Assembly (NCBI RefSeq): GCF_036408855.1
Contig: NZ_JAZGJQ010000004.1
Location: 110,566 to 174,565 of the forward strand
Length of the DNA: 64,000 nucleotides
Direction of reading: 5' to 3'
DNA from: Olsenella_K absiana
GTDB taxonomy: Bacteria; Actinomycetota; Coriobacteriia; Coriobacteriales; Atopobiaceae
The notes beneath the pieces are model-generated. The model was given only the letters and a program-made list of their open reading frames with translations, made no database searches and was not told where the DNA came from. This document shows, in pieces, positions 15,984 through 24,340 of this stretch (position 1 is its first letter; every line of letters begins with the position of its first letter). A program made the position numbers and the translations under genes.

Positions 15984-17901
15984 GGCTCGCACCTCCCCCA
16001 CGCTCCTGGGACTCCACGATCTGCCGGTACGCCTCGCACGTCCGCACGAGCTCGTCGTGCGTGCCGGTGCCCACCACGCGGCCCTCGTCCAGCACCACGA
16101 TGCAGGCGGCGTCGCGGATCGTGCTCACGCGCTGCGCGACGAGCAGGATCGCCGAGCCCGCGAGCTCGCGCGAGATCGCGTGCCGGAGCGCCGCGTCCGT
16201 GCGGAAGTCGAGCGCGGAGAACGAGTCGTCGAAGACGTACAGGTCCGCCCTGCGCACGAGCGCGCGGGCGATGGCCAGGCGCTGGCGCTGCCCGCCGGAG
16301 AAGTTCGAGCCGCCCTGGGCGACGTGCGCGGCCAGGCCGTCGGGCAGGTCGCGTACGAAGCCGGCCTGGGCCACGTCGAGCGCGTGCCAGAGCTCCTCGT
16401 CCGTGGCGTCCGAGCTGCCGTGGCGCAGGTTCTCGGCGATCGTGCCCGAGAAGAGCCACGCACGCTGCGGCACGTAGGCGATGTGCGACCTCAGCTCGGC
16501 GCGGGTCATCTCGCGCACGTCCGTCCCGAGCAGGCTGACCGAGCCGGACGTGACGTCGTGGAAGCGCAGCAGCATCTTGGCCACGGTCGACTTGCCAGAC
16601 CCGGTGTTGCCGATGATCGCGCAGGTCTCGCCCCGCCGCAGGGAGAGGCTGACGTCGCGCAGGGTGTCCTCGTCGGCGTCCTCGAACCTGAGGCAGACGC
16701 GGTCGAGACGGGCCACCTCCTCGGGGGCGTCCGCGGGCGCGGCGGGCGCGGCGGGCACGGGCGCGGCCGGGGTAGCGGTCGCCGCAGGTGCGGCGGGCGC
16801 CGCGGGCATGGGGGCGACGGGCGCGGCGGGCGCGGCGGGCGTCGCGGGCACGGGCGCGGCGGGCGCGGCGGGCGCGGCGGGCGTCGCGGGGTCGGCGATG
16901 CTCGGTTCGAGCGTCAGCACCGCGGCGGCGCGCGCGAGGCAGGCCGCGGCGCGCGGCAGCTGCACGACGGCGAACTGGGCCATCATCATGAAGAACAGGA
17001 TGGTCATCGAGTACTCGATCAGAGCGCTTATCGACCCGATCTGTATCGCGTGGGCGCCGACGCGGTCGGCGCCGAGCCACATGACGAGGGCCTCGACCAC
17101 GTTCATGATGAAGAACGTCGCCGAGTCGGCGGTCGCGAAGACCAGGTTCACGCGGATGGCGCTGTCGGCGTAGCTCTGGAAGGTCTCGTCGAGCTGGCCG
17201 CGCTCGAAGTCCTCGCGGCCGAAGGCGCGCACCACGCGCGTGCCCGTGACGGACTCGCGCAGCCGCACGTTCATGCGGTCGACGAAGCCCTGCAGCTTCA
17301 CGAAGGTCGGGGCTGAGCGCACGACCGCCACCACGCTGACGCCCAGCATGACCGCGGTCATCACGAGCAGCATCCTGCCCACGACGGCGTCGACCGAGAA
17401 GGCCAGCAGAATCGCGACCACGCAGACGACCGGCACGGGCGCCGCCATGGTGAAGGTCATCACGAGCGTCTGCTGCACCACGTTCACGTCGGACAGGGTG
17501 CGCGTGATCATCGAGGCCGCGCCGAAGCGCCCGAACTCCGAGGCGGAGAGCTCCAGGCTGTGGCGGTAGAGCTCCACGCGCAGGTCGCGCGCCACGTCGG
17601 CGGCGAGGTTGGAGACGACCCAGTACGACACGACGCAGCCGCCCGACCCCACGAAGGCCGCCACGAGCATCCTGGCGCCGTGCGTCACGAGGGCGCCGCC
17701 GCCGTCCGCGGAGATCGCGCTGTTGATCAGCGCCGAGAGCTCGGTCGGGATGTAGAGCATCCCCACGACGTCGCACACGAGAAGGGCGAGCGCCAGCACG
17801 ATGCGCCCGCGGTACGGCCTGAGCAGCCGCCGCAGCAGGCGCCCGCCCTCGGTGCGGTCGCCTTTCTCGCCCGCGACGGAGTCCAGTATCGAATCGCTCA
17901 C
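15976..17901 (-). CDS. ABC exporter half-transporter, subunit A (degenerate ATP site)
   Basis: A 641-residue half-ABC exporter: six-segment transmembrane domain (about 30-310), then an ATPase domain. Walker A is GNTGSGKST (~430) and the signature is FSGGQRQR (~531). The Walker B reads YVFDDSFSALD, with Asp replacing the catalytic Glu (~552), and the switch histidine is replaced by Gln in LVAQRVST (~586). Both changes mark the non-hydrolysing site of heterodimeric exporters. An unusual Ala/Pro-rich linker of about 60 residues (333-395) separates the two domains. It is translationally coupled to the downstream subunit and is the first gene of the pair. Confidence 0.92.
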   Translation of the reverse strand: MSDSILDSVAGEKGDRTEGGRLLRRLLRPYRGRIVLALALLVCDVVGMLYIPTELSALINSAISADGGGALVTHGARMLVAAFVGSGGCVVSYWVVSNLAADVARDLRVELYRHSLELSASEFGRFGAASMITRTLSDVNVVQQTLVMTFTMAAPVPVVCVVAILLAFSVDAVVGRMLLVMTAVMLGVSVVAVVRSAPTFVKLQGFVDRMNVRLRESVTGTRVVRAFGREDFERGQLDETFQSYADSAIRVNLVFATADSATFFIMNVVEALVMWLGADRVGAHAIQIGSISALIEYSMTILFFMMMAQFAVVQLPRAAACLARAAAVLTLEPSIADPATPAAPAAPAAPVPATPAAPAAPVAPMPAAPAAPAATATPAAPVPAAPAAPADAPEEVARLDRVCLRFEDADEDTLRDVSLSLRRGETCAIIGNTGSGKSTVAKMLLRFHDVTSGSVSLLGTDVREMTRAELRSHIAYVPQRAWLFSGTIAENLRHGSSDATDEELWHALDVAQAGFVRDLPDGLAAHVAQGGSNFSGGQRQRLAIARALVRRADLYVFDDSFSALDFRTDAALRHAISRELAGSAILLVAQRVSTIRDAACIVVLDEGRVVGTGTHDELVRTCEAYRQIVESQERGGGASHE

Positions 17902-17986
17902 TCGGCCATCCCTTCGCCGCCCGGCTCGCAGGGAGCCACGCCCCTCCGGCGCTGCGGTCCTCGCCGCTGGAATCTGCAGTCTTCCA

Positions 17987-18015
17987 AGTCTATTCGCGAT
18001 TTTGATTTATTGCAA
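17987..18015 (-). promoter_or_regulatory. Candidate promoter of the ABC exporter operon
   Basis: On the minus strand, TTGCAA (18015-18010) and TAGACT (17992-17987) are separated by 17 bp. They lie in a short AT-rich island about 90 bp upstream of the first exporter gene. Confidence 0.45.
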
Positions 18016-18150
18016 GCAAGTGGGAATTCTATGCAGAGAAGGACCGGCGCTCGGACACGGTGCGGCGCCGGCCCGGCGCCGGCCCGGTGCCGGCCCGCGC
18101 GGTGTCACCCGGCCCAGAGCCAGCCCGCGGGCCACACGGCCCGCGCGCCG

Positions 18151-19017
18151 CTAGCGGAAGACCGCCATCGCGAGGGTCGACGCCACAATCAGCGCCAGCC
18201 CCGTGAGGGAGCGCCTGGTGTAGCGCTCGTGGAAGACCACGGCCGAGAAGGCCATGGCCACCAGGATCGAGAGCTTGTCGATCGGCACGACGACCGAGAC
18301 CACGCCGCTCTGGATCGCGTAGTAGTAGCACAGCCACGAGGCGCCGGTCGCGATGCCCGAAAGGCAGATGAACGCCAGCTCGCGGCCGTCGATGTGCCGC
18401 GCCTCTGCGAGCTTGCCGCGCATCGCCACCACGGCCCAGGCCATGACCAGCACGAAGCAGGTGCGCACGGCCGTCGCCAGGTTGGACTCGACGCCCTCGA
18501 TGCCGACCTTCGCCAGGATCGACGTAAGAGCCGCGAAGACCGCAGACCCGACGGCGTACCACATCCACGCGCGACCCTGGACCTCGTGGTCCTGCTCGCG
18601 CCTCTCGATCATGAGGAAGGTTCCCACGAGGATTCCCGCCGAGCCCGCCAGTTTGACCCAGAGCGCATCCGTCTCGCCGAACAGCACGATGGCGAGAAGG
18701 ACCGTGAGCACCGCGGAGCACTTGTCGATGGGGACGACCTTGTTAACGTCGCCCATGGAGAGGGCCTTGAAGTAGCAGATCCAGCTCGCGCCGGTCGCGA
18801 GGCCGGAGAGGGCGAGGAAGAGCATGGAGTGCGCGCTGATCTGGCCGAGCTGCCCCACGGAGCCGACGAGCGCGGCCATGAGCCAGGCGAACGCCAGGAC
18901 CACGATGGTGCGCACGGCGGTGGCGACGTCGGAGTCGGTGTGCCTGATGCCGCACTTGGCGAGAATCGACGTGATGCCGGCGAAGAGCGCCGAGCCGACT
19001 GCTGCGAGCATCCACAT
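18151..19017 (-). CDS. EamA/DMT-family transporter
   Basis: A 288-residue permease with ten hydrophobic segments formed by two EamA repeats. The internal duplication is obvious: ALFAGITSILAKCGI is echoed by AVFAALTSILAKVGI, and LSGLATGASWICYFKAL by LSGIATGASWLCYYYAI, each followed by VVPIDK. The DMT superfamily moves metabolites such as amino acids or nucleotide precursors; this substrate is unknown. It is a single gene between the exporter operon and a repeat-rich intergenic region. Confidence 0.9.
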   Translation of the reverse strand: MWMLAAVGSALFAGITSILAKCGIRHTDSDVATAVRTIVVLAFAWLMAALVGSVGQLGQISAHSMLFLALSGLATGASWICYFKALSMGDVNKVVPIDKCSAVLTVLLAIVLFGETDALWVKLAGSAGILVGTFLMIERREQDHEVQGRAWMWYAVGSAVFAALTSILAKVGIEGVESNLATAVRTCFVLVMAWAVVAMRGKLAEARHIDGRELAFICLSGIATGASWLCYYYAIQSGVVSVVVPIDKLSILVAMAFSAVVFHERYTRRSLTGLALIVASTLAMAVFR

Positions 19018-19479
19018 GGGAAACCTCCCGTCCTCGTAAGCCTCCGGCGGGCCCGGCCGCTGGAGCCGCCGTCCGACCGGGTCGCCGCCCCGCGGGCCCG
19101 TCCGCCCCGCGGGCCCGTCGAGCGGACCCCGGACATCATAGTAGGCCGACTGCGGCGAGCGCTGCGGCCAAGGCCGACGGCACCATCGACCGGAGGTCCT
19201 TATCGCCCGGCGGCGCGCGGCGGGCCCGGCCGCCCCGCGGGTCGCGTGGCTTCAACTCTGCCGAATCGCCGGAGCGAGCCACCCCAGAGCGGCCCATGGC
19301 GTCAGGGGCGCTTCCAGGAATCGCCACCTTGCAATCGTGGGGCCTTCTACCTTACAATCATGGTGGTTTCTACATTGCAATTATGGTCTTCTCCACCTAG
19401 CAATCTTGGGATGTGCCACCATACAATCCCAGCAGCTTCTGCCCTGCATGCCCGGACTGCAGTCGAAAGCGAGGCCCCG
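19018..19479. other. 462-bp intergenic region between EamA and DUF4143 ATPase genes
   Basis: The first 300 bp are GC-rich with no credible gene. The last 150 bp are AT-richer and carry five exact-period 23-bp repeats (19326-19440) directly upstream of the ATPase gene. Confidence 0.75.
19326..19440 (+). repeat. Five imperfect 23-bp tandem repeats upstream of the ATPase gene
   Basis: Units begin at 19326, 19349, 19372, 19395 and 19418, with no variation in period. The shared core is ACMTTRCAATCATGG (for example ACCTTACAATCATGG, ACATTGCAATTATGG). They end 39 bp before the ATPase start codon. The sequence between cores varies while spacing is constant, about two helical turns per unit, which suits cooperative protein binding or length-variable expression control. 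Confidence 0.85.
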
Positions 19480-20640
19480 ATGATTCCGAGAAGCATGGAA
19501 GCGCAGGTCCTACGGATGGCGAACTGGTTCCCCATCGTATCGGTCACAGGACCGCGACAGAGCGGCAAGTCCACCCTGGCCAGGGAGGTCTTCTCTGACT
19601 ATGCCTACGTCAACCTCGAGAACCCCCAGACGAGACGGCAGGCCCTCTCCGACCCCGTCGGCTTCATCGAGAATCGTCCGAGGCGACTGGTCGTAGACGA
19701 GGCCCAACTCGCGCCGGAACTCTTCTCGATGATCCAGGTAGCGTCGGATGAGAGCAACGAGCCTGGGCAGTACGTGCTCGCGGGGTCGCAGAACTTCCTG
19801 CTGCTCAAGCAGAATACCCAGTCGCTAGCGGGAAGGGTCGGCATGCTCAGGCTGCTGCCGCTTTCGTTTATCGAGGCGAGGTCGGCAAGGGCCGACCTCT
19901 CTCCCGATGCCTTCATGCTGAGAGGGGGCTATCCACGCCTCTACGACGTGGACATGCCGCAAGACGCGTACTTCTCGGCATACCTGAGAACGTACGTGGA
20001 GCGCGATGTCCAGGGCCACCTGGGAGTGCGGGGCCTCTCTTCCTACAGAACCTTGCTGGAGCTGTGCGCCCAGTGCACCGGGAGCCTGCTGAACATCTCT
20101 CGGCTTGCGAACGCCGCCGGTGTCTCGCGGGAGTCCGTGAGCTCCTGGCTATCGATGCTCGAGTCGAGCTACGTCGTGTTCAGGCTACGCCCGTATCACA
20201 CGAACCTGCGCAAGCGGCTCACCAAGACGCCCAAGCTCTACTTCTACGACACGGGTCTGCTCTGCTACCTGCTGCGCATCAGGACCCTCGAACAGCTGCT
20301 CACGAGCCCGTACCTTGGGGCGGTATTCGAGAACCTCGTCATCGAGGAGCGGATGAAGGCCCACCTCAACGCGGGCGAGGAACCTGACCTTTACTTCTAT
20401 CGCGACGACGCCAAGGTCGAGGTCGACCTGGTCGACCTGACAGACCCGGAGAAGGGACTGCTCGCCGAGATCAAGTCATCGCAGACCTACCGGAGCGGAT
20501 TCTCCAGGCACCTACACACCGTCGGCGACGAAATCGGCATCCCAAACGAGCGACGCTTCGTGGTCGAGCGCGCCGAGGGCGACTTCGAGGCAGATGGCGC
20601 GCAGGTGAGGAACATCGCAACCTGGCTGGAGATGGCCTAA
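19480..20640 (+). CDS. AAA ATP-binding protein with DUF4143 domain
   Basis: A 386-residue P-loop ATPase of the AAA_14/DUF4143 group. Walker A is GPRQSGKST (about residues 22-30), Walker B lies in RRLVVDEAQ, and a sensor-like YVLAGSQNFLLL follows. The C-terminal DUF4143 part contains a winged-helix-like stretch (ISRLANAAGVSRESVSSWLSMLESSYVVFRL) and the nuclease-like motif YFYRDDAKVEVDLV with a downstream EIKSS lysine. Many bacteria carry several copies; roles in mobile-element or defence biology are suspected but unproven. The ATG follows GCGAGGCCCCG. Confidence 0.9.
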   Translation: MIPRSMEAQVLRMANWFPIVSVTGPRQSGKSTLAREVFSDYAYVNLENPQTRRQALSDPVGFIENRPRRLVVDEAQLAPELFSMIQVASDESNEPGQYVLAGSQNFLLLKQNTQSLAGRVGMLRLLPLSFIEARSARADLSPDAFMLRGGYPRLYDVDMPQDAYFSAYLRTYVERDVQGHLGVRGLSSYRTLLELCAQCTGSLLNISRLANAAGVSRESVSSWLSMLESSYVVFRLRPYHTNLRKRLTKTPKLYFYDTGLLCYLLRIRTLEQLLTSPYLGAVFENLVIEERMKAHLNAGEEPDLYFYRDDAKVEVDLVDLTDPEKGLLAEIKSSQTYRSGFSRHLHTVGDEIGIPNERRFVVERAEGDFEADGAQVRNIATWLEMA

Positions 20641-20663
20641 GCGCGACGCCGCGCGGGCGCGGG

Positions 20664-20814
20664 CGGGGACGCGACCCGGGCAGGCTCGGCGGGGACGCGA
20701 CCCGGGCAGGCTCGCGGGAACGTGGCCCGGGCGGGCTCGCGGGGACGCGACCCGGGCAGGCTCGCGGGAACGTGGCCCGGGCGGGCTCGCGGGGACGCGA
20801 CCCCGGCAGGCCGC
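20664..20814. repeat. Six tandem 25/26-bp GC-rich units
   Basis: Units start at 20664, 20690, 20715, 20740, 20765 and 20790. Two variants alternate: one with GGGGACGCGACCCGGGCAGG and one with GGGAACGTGGCCCGGGCGGG. The alternation implies a 50-bp duplication on top of the 25-bp unit. Confidence 0.9.
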
Positions 20815-20849
20815 GCACCCCTCTCAATGCAACTCGCCGCACCGACTTG

Positions 20850-21040
20850 TGCATTTCGGGAACTTAGGGACGAGTCCGAGGGGACGCCGCGCCGCATGAG
20901 GCGGCCACAACTCACTGACGCCAGCCGGTTCACCATCGCCAACAGGCAAAACGTGCCTCACGTTAGGCGTCTGCCAAGGTGCGGCCCGCCCATCGCCGAC
21001 CGTCGGGTAGACGGAGTCGTCCCTAAGTCGCAAAAATGCA
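20850..21040. repeat. Dispersed inverted-motif element, copy 2
   Basis: The left motif at 20850-20876 begins TGCATTTCGGGAACTT and ends AGGGACGAGTC. The right motif at 21014-21040 is its inverse (GAGTCGTCCCTAAGTCG then CAAAAATGCA). The internal string GGCAAAACG at 20945-20953 echoes the GGCAAACG seen in copy 1. The outer motifs are complementary, so a transcript could fold back on itself over about 190 nt. Confidence 0.75.
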
Positions 21041-21272
21041 CAATCGCGGCGAAGTATTGCGCCGGCTGCCCCGGAGGCACGGCGCCCCGGCAGCGCCGGA
21101 CGGCCCCAGCCGCGGTCGCGCCGAACGACCCACGCCGGCCCCACCACGGGCTGGCGTGCTCATTTGGAGGGGAAGCCCGTGCGTGGCGACGTCGGGCGAC
21201 GCAACCGTGATAGCCTCCCATGAGCATCAGAAGAGCGCGGCCCGACGCCGCCCCAGGAGGCAGGAGAAGCCC

Positions 21273-21569
21273 ATGGAACTCACCGGAAAGCAGGTCAGGC
21301 AGCTCCGCAGCCTCGCCAACCGTCTCAACGCCACCATCGCCATCGGCAAGGGCGGCACCGACGCGGTCGTCGCTCAGACCGATTCGGCGCTCGAGGCGCA
21401 CGAGCTCATCAAGTGCACGGTCCTCAACACCTCGGGCCTCGACACGCGCGAGGCGGCCATCGCCCTCTCGCGACCCACGCACTCCGCGGTCGTGCAGGTC
21501 ATCGGCCACAAGTTCGTGCTCTACCGCCCGAGCCAGCGCGACGACATCGAGAAGATCATCCTCGTCTAG
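21273..21569 (+). CDS. yhbY: YhbY-family (CRM domain) RNA-binding protein
   Basis: A 98-residue single CRM domain. It begins MELTGKQVRQLRSLAN, carries the glycine loop IAIGKGG (the GxxG RNA-binding loop), and ends with strands around VVQVIGHKFVLYR. YhbY binds pre-50S ribosomal particles in E. coli. The ATG follows GGAGGCAGGAGAAGCCC. It is a single gene, and its stop codon touches a 22-bp tandem repeat block. Confidence 0.95.
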   Translation: MELTGKQVRQLRSLANRLNATIAIGKGGTDAVVAQTDSALEAHELIKCTVLNTSGLDTREAAIALSRPTHSAVVQVIGHKFVLYRPSQRDDIEKIILV

Positions 21570-21694
21570 CGCCAGCCCGCCGCTAGCGCGGCGCCAGCCC
21601 GCCGCTAGCGCGGCGCCAGCCCGCCGCAAGCGAGCCGCCCGTCGCGCGCCAGCCTGCCGCTAGCGCAGCGCCAGCCCGCCGCTAGCGCAGCGCT
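21569..21694. repeat. 22-bp tandem repeat block between yhbY and the HAD gene
   Basis: Units of the form GCGCCAGCCCGCCGCTAGCG repeat about five times, with one diverged unit in the middle. The block starts at the last base of yhbY and runs into the 3' end of the convergent HAD gene, filling the whole intergenic space. GCTAGC-centred dyads in each unit could form hairpins that serve as a terminator. Confidence 0.85.
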
Positions 21695-22526
21695 AGGCAA
21701 GGCTCTTGAGCAGGGCGAGAAGCCCCTGCTCGTCCTCGACCACCCACTCCGGGCGCAGGACACCCGGACCCGCGGGAGCCTCGCGGCGCCGGTGGTTGAA
21801 CCACACCACGGGCATGCCCGCAGACGTTGCGCCCACGACGTCCGAGGCGAACGAGTCGCCCACGTAGACGCAGCTCTCGGGCGACGTCCCCACGCGCTCG
21901 CACGCGATGCGGAAAATCTCCGGATCCGGCTTGGCCACCCCGACCGCCCCCGACACCACGATGGACTCCGGCGCGAACCAGCGGGAGAGTCCGAGCGCCT
22001 CGACCTTCTCCATCTGGTGCGCGGCGGGGCCGTTCGTGATGATGCCCATGGGATGTCGGGCGCCGGGGAGGCGGCCGGGGCCGGGGAGGCAGCCGGAGCC
22101 GGGGAGCTGGCCGCCACCGAGGGGACGGCGCGCCGCGCACCAGTCGAGCACCTCCGCCATCCGCGGCGAAACGCAGATGGCGTCGCGCTGTGCGGCGGCG
22201 TAGGCCGACTGCATCCGGAGGCACTCGTCCGCGGTCACGTCGACGCCGAAGTCCGCGAACGTCCGCTGGAGGCGCCAGACGTACATCTCCTCCATGGAGA
22301 TCTCGCCCCGCGTCGCCGCCTCGAACGCCTCGTCGCTGTGCCGACGACTGGCGTTGAAGAGGGTGACGACGTCGGGCGGCCCGCCCGCCGCACCAGCTCC
22401 GGCAGGGCCGCCCGCCGCGAGCGCGTCGAACCTATCGCCGAACGCCTCGCGATAGCCCAGCTCGAAGGGACGCACCTGGTCATAGAGGGTGTCATCGAGG
22501 TCGAAGAGGACGCAGTCCATCGCCAT
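21693..22526 (-). CDS. HAD-superfamily hydrolase (YjjG-like nucleotidase type)
   Basis: A phosphatase of the haloacid dehalogenase superfamily, about 277 residues. Motif I is FDLDDTLYD, motif II is IITNGP, motif III lysine is in GVAKPDP, and motif IV is YVGDSFASD. The helical cap lies between motifs I and II. A Gly/Pro-rich insert (GGGQLPGSGCLPGPGRLPG) just before motif II is unusual and looks like repeat expansion, because the DNA there repeats CCGGGGAGG-type units. The start at 22526 (MAMD) is chosen over an upstream ATG that would add an Arg/Gly-rich extension; the ribosome binding site is weak (GGTGGG). Confidence 0.88.
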   Translation of the reverse strand: MAMDCVLFDLDDTLYDQVRPFELGYREAFGDRFDALAAGGPAGAGAAGGPPDVVTLFNASRRHSDEAFEAATRGEISMEEMYVWRLQRTFADFGVDVTADECLRMQSAYAAAQRDAICVSPRMAEVLDWCAARRPLGGGQLPGSGCLPGPGRLPGARHPMGIITNGPAAHQMEKVEALGLSRWFAPESIVVSGAVGVAKPDPEIFRIACERVGTSPESCVYVGDSFASDVVGATSAGMPVVWFNHRRREAPAGPGVLRPEWVVEDEQGLLALLKSLA

Positions 22527-22613
22527 CAGCCCATACCCACCATTCCGCGGCAGACCGCGCCGGCCGCGCGAGCGCGGCGCGCGCAGGCGCGGGCGGCCCA
22601 TGCCTGCCAGCGC

Positions 22614-23063
22614 CTACTTCATATTCCTGGCCTCGACCTCGGCGATCTTCGAGATGCGACGCACGTGGCGCTCGGCGCCGCTGAAGGGCGTGTCGAGGAA
22701 GGTATCCACGATCTTGAGGGCGAGCCCGGGGCCGACCACGCGCGCCCCGAGGGCGAGGACGTTGGCGTCGTTGTGCAGGCGCGTCGCCTCGGCGGAGAAG
22801 CAGTCGCCGCAGAGGGCGGCACGGATCCCCTTGAACTTGTTCGCGGTGATGGAGACACCGATGCCCGTACCGCAGATCAGGATGCCGCGGTCGCACTCGC
22901 CCGACTGGACGGCGAGCGACGCCTGGGACGCGAAGTCCGTGTAGTCGACGGAGTCGGTGCTGTAGGTACCGAAGTCCTTGTACTCGAGGCCGCGTTCGTC
23001 GAGGTGTCGCTTCACCTCCTGCATCAGCTCGAATCCGCCATGGTCACAGCCGAGTGCAATCAT
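22614..23063 (-). CDS. rpiB: Ribose-5-phosphate isomerase B
   Basis: RpiB interconverts ribose 5-phosphate and ribulose 5-phosphate in the pentose phosphate pathway. At 149 residues it has the family length. It shows the N-terminal GCDHGGF, the active-site cysteine C64 in ILICGTGIGVSI, and H97-N98 in RLHNDANVL. LacAB/RpiB subfamily members with allose 6-phosphate activity look alike, so a side activity is possible. The ATG follows AAAGGACGAAATC. Confidence 0.95.
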   Translation of the reverse strand: MIALGCDHGGFELMQEVKRHLDERGLEYKDFGTYSTDSVDYTDFASQASLAVQSGECDRGILICGTGIGVSITANKFKGIRAALCGDCFSAEATRLHNDANVLALGARVVGPGLALKIVDTFLDTPFSGAERHVRRISKIAEVEARNMK

Positions 23064-23252
23064 GATTTCGTCCTTTCGGGGTAGCGTCGTGGGGGTCGCG
23101 TCGTGAGGGCAGGACGCCCGTCGTCTTCCTGCCATGGTAGACCACGAGAAGCGCCGCCCACGGTCCAGAACGGGAACCGTCGCCGAGCGCGCCGTATAGC
23201 ACACCTGTGTCCGCCCTGCTCCGGCGGCCCGCTCACACGTGCACCACCGACG

Positions 23253-23268
23253 CTCGCTCATAAGCGAG
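23253..23268. promoter_or_regulatory. Inverted repeat upstream of the bile salt hydrolase gene
   Basis: CTCGCT-CATA-AGCGAG forms a perfect 6-bp dyad about 95 bp upstream of the bsh start codon. It could be an operator or part of the leader; I see no matching site elsewhere. Confidence 0.3.
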
Positions 23269-23363
23269 ACCCAGGACGACCCCTTGCTACATACACTATG
23301 TCGAGGGGTGCGCCGCGCACGACGCGCGGACCGGCACCGAGCCAAGGACGATAGGAGCCTGCC

Positions 23364-24320
23364 ATGTGCACTGCCATCCGCTTCACTGACGCCCAGGGGA
23401 ACCTCTACTTCGGGCGCAACCTCGATTGGAGCTTCTCCTACGGCGAGCACGTCGTTATCACGCCTGCCGGCTACGCGGTCAAGACCTCCCCGTTCGGCGC
23501 GACCGACAAGGTGAGCCACCCCATCATCGGCATGGGCATCGTCGAGGAGGGCACGCCGCTCTACTTCGACTGCGCCAACACCGCCGGCCTCGCGGTCGCC
23601 GGCCTCAACTTCCCCGGCTACGCGCGCTACGAGGCCGAGGCCGTCGAGGGCAAGACCAACGTCTCCTCCTGGGAGTTCCCGCTGTGGGTCGCCGCCAACT
23701 TCGACACCGTGGACGAGGTCGAGGCCGCGCTGCCGGATACCGCCATCGTCGACGCGCCGCTCAACGACAAGTTCCCCACCTCCCTGCTCCACTGGATCGT
23801 CGGTGACGCCACGCGCAGCATCGTCGTGGAGTACACGGCCGAGGGCATGCAGGTCTTCCACGACGAAGCCGACGTCCTCGCCAACCAGCCCGGCTTCGCC
23901 TACCACGCCGAGAACCTGCGCAGCTACCTCAACCTCACCAGTGACGTGCCCGAGACCGTCAAGTGGCGCGGTGCCACCCTCGCCCCGTACGGCTCCGGCG
24001 CGGGCATGCGCGGCCTCCCCGGCGACTACTACTCCCCCTCGCGCTTCGTCCGCGTGGCCTACCTCAACGCGCACTATCCCGACCAGCCGGACGAGAAGGG
24101 CAACGTCTCGCGCCTCTTCCACACCCTGACCGGCGTCGCGATGATCGACGGCGCCGCACGCATGTCCAACGGCGACTTCGAGCGCACAGTCTACACGGGC
24201 GGCTTCTCCTCGCAGACCGACACCTACTACTGGAGCACCTACGACGACCCCGCCATCCGCAAGGTCTCCCTCGCGGACTACGACACCACCGGCACCGACC
24301 TCATCGAGGTCAAGGAGTAG
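23364..24320 (+). CDS. bsh: Choloylglycine hydrolase (bile salt hydrolase)
   Basis: An Ntn-hydrolase that removes glycine or taurine from conjugated bile acids; relatives cleave penicillin V. At 318 residues it has the family length. The catalytic Cys2 becomes N-terminal after Met removal. R18 and D21 lie in FGRNLDW, N82 in GLNFPGYARY, and the C-terminal half has the YYSPSRFVR segment that carries the second conserved arginine. GLNFPGYA is typical of bile salt hydrolases rather than penicillin acylases. There is no signal peptide, so it is cytoplasmic. The ATG follows TAGGAGCCTGCC. A hairpin terminator follows, so it is monocistronic. It suits life in an animal gut. Confidence 0.93.
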   Translation: MCTAIRFTDAQGNLYFGRNLDWSFSYGEHVVITPAGYAVKTSPFGATDKVSHPIIGMGIVEEGTPLYFDCANTAGLAVAGLNFPGYARYEAEAVEGKTNVSSWEFPLWVAANFDTVDEVEAALPDTAIVDAPLNDKFPTSLLHWIVGDATRSIVVEYTAEGMQVFHDEADVLANQPGFAYHAENLRSYLNLTSDVPETVKWRGATLAPYGSGAGMRGLPGDYYSPSRFVRVAYLNAHYPDQPDEKGNVSRLFHTLTGVAMIDGAARMSNGDFERTVYTGGFSSQTDTYYWSTYDDPAIRKVSLADYDTTGTDLIEVKE

Positions 24321-24340
24321 GACAAGAACTCGAGAAGGAC

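Larger units (their letters stand above)
20641..21272. other. 632-bp intergenic region with repeats
   Basis: No credible gene. It holds six 25/26-bp tandem units (20664-20814), then copy 2 of the dispersed inverted-motif element (20850-21040), then about 230 bp leading to yhbY. Open frames here lack ribosome binding sites and protein-like composition. Confidence 0.75.

Noticed and set aside
17560..19479. Long upstream extension of the DUF4143 ATPase frame
   Set aside because: The open frame crosses antisense to the EamA gene only because GC-rich sequence lacks stops. The true start at 19480 has a ribosome binding site and begins the conserved domain.
20664..20814. CRISPR array
   Set aside because: The repeats are contiguous 25-bp units without unique spacers, and no cas genes are present. 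The 23-, 22- and 33-bp arrays are tandem for the same reason.
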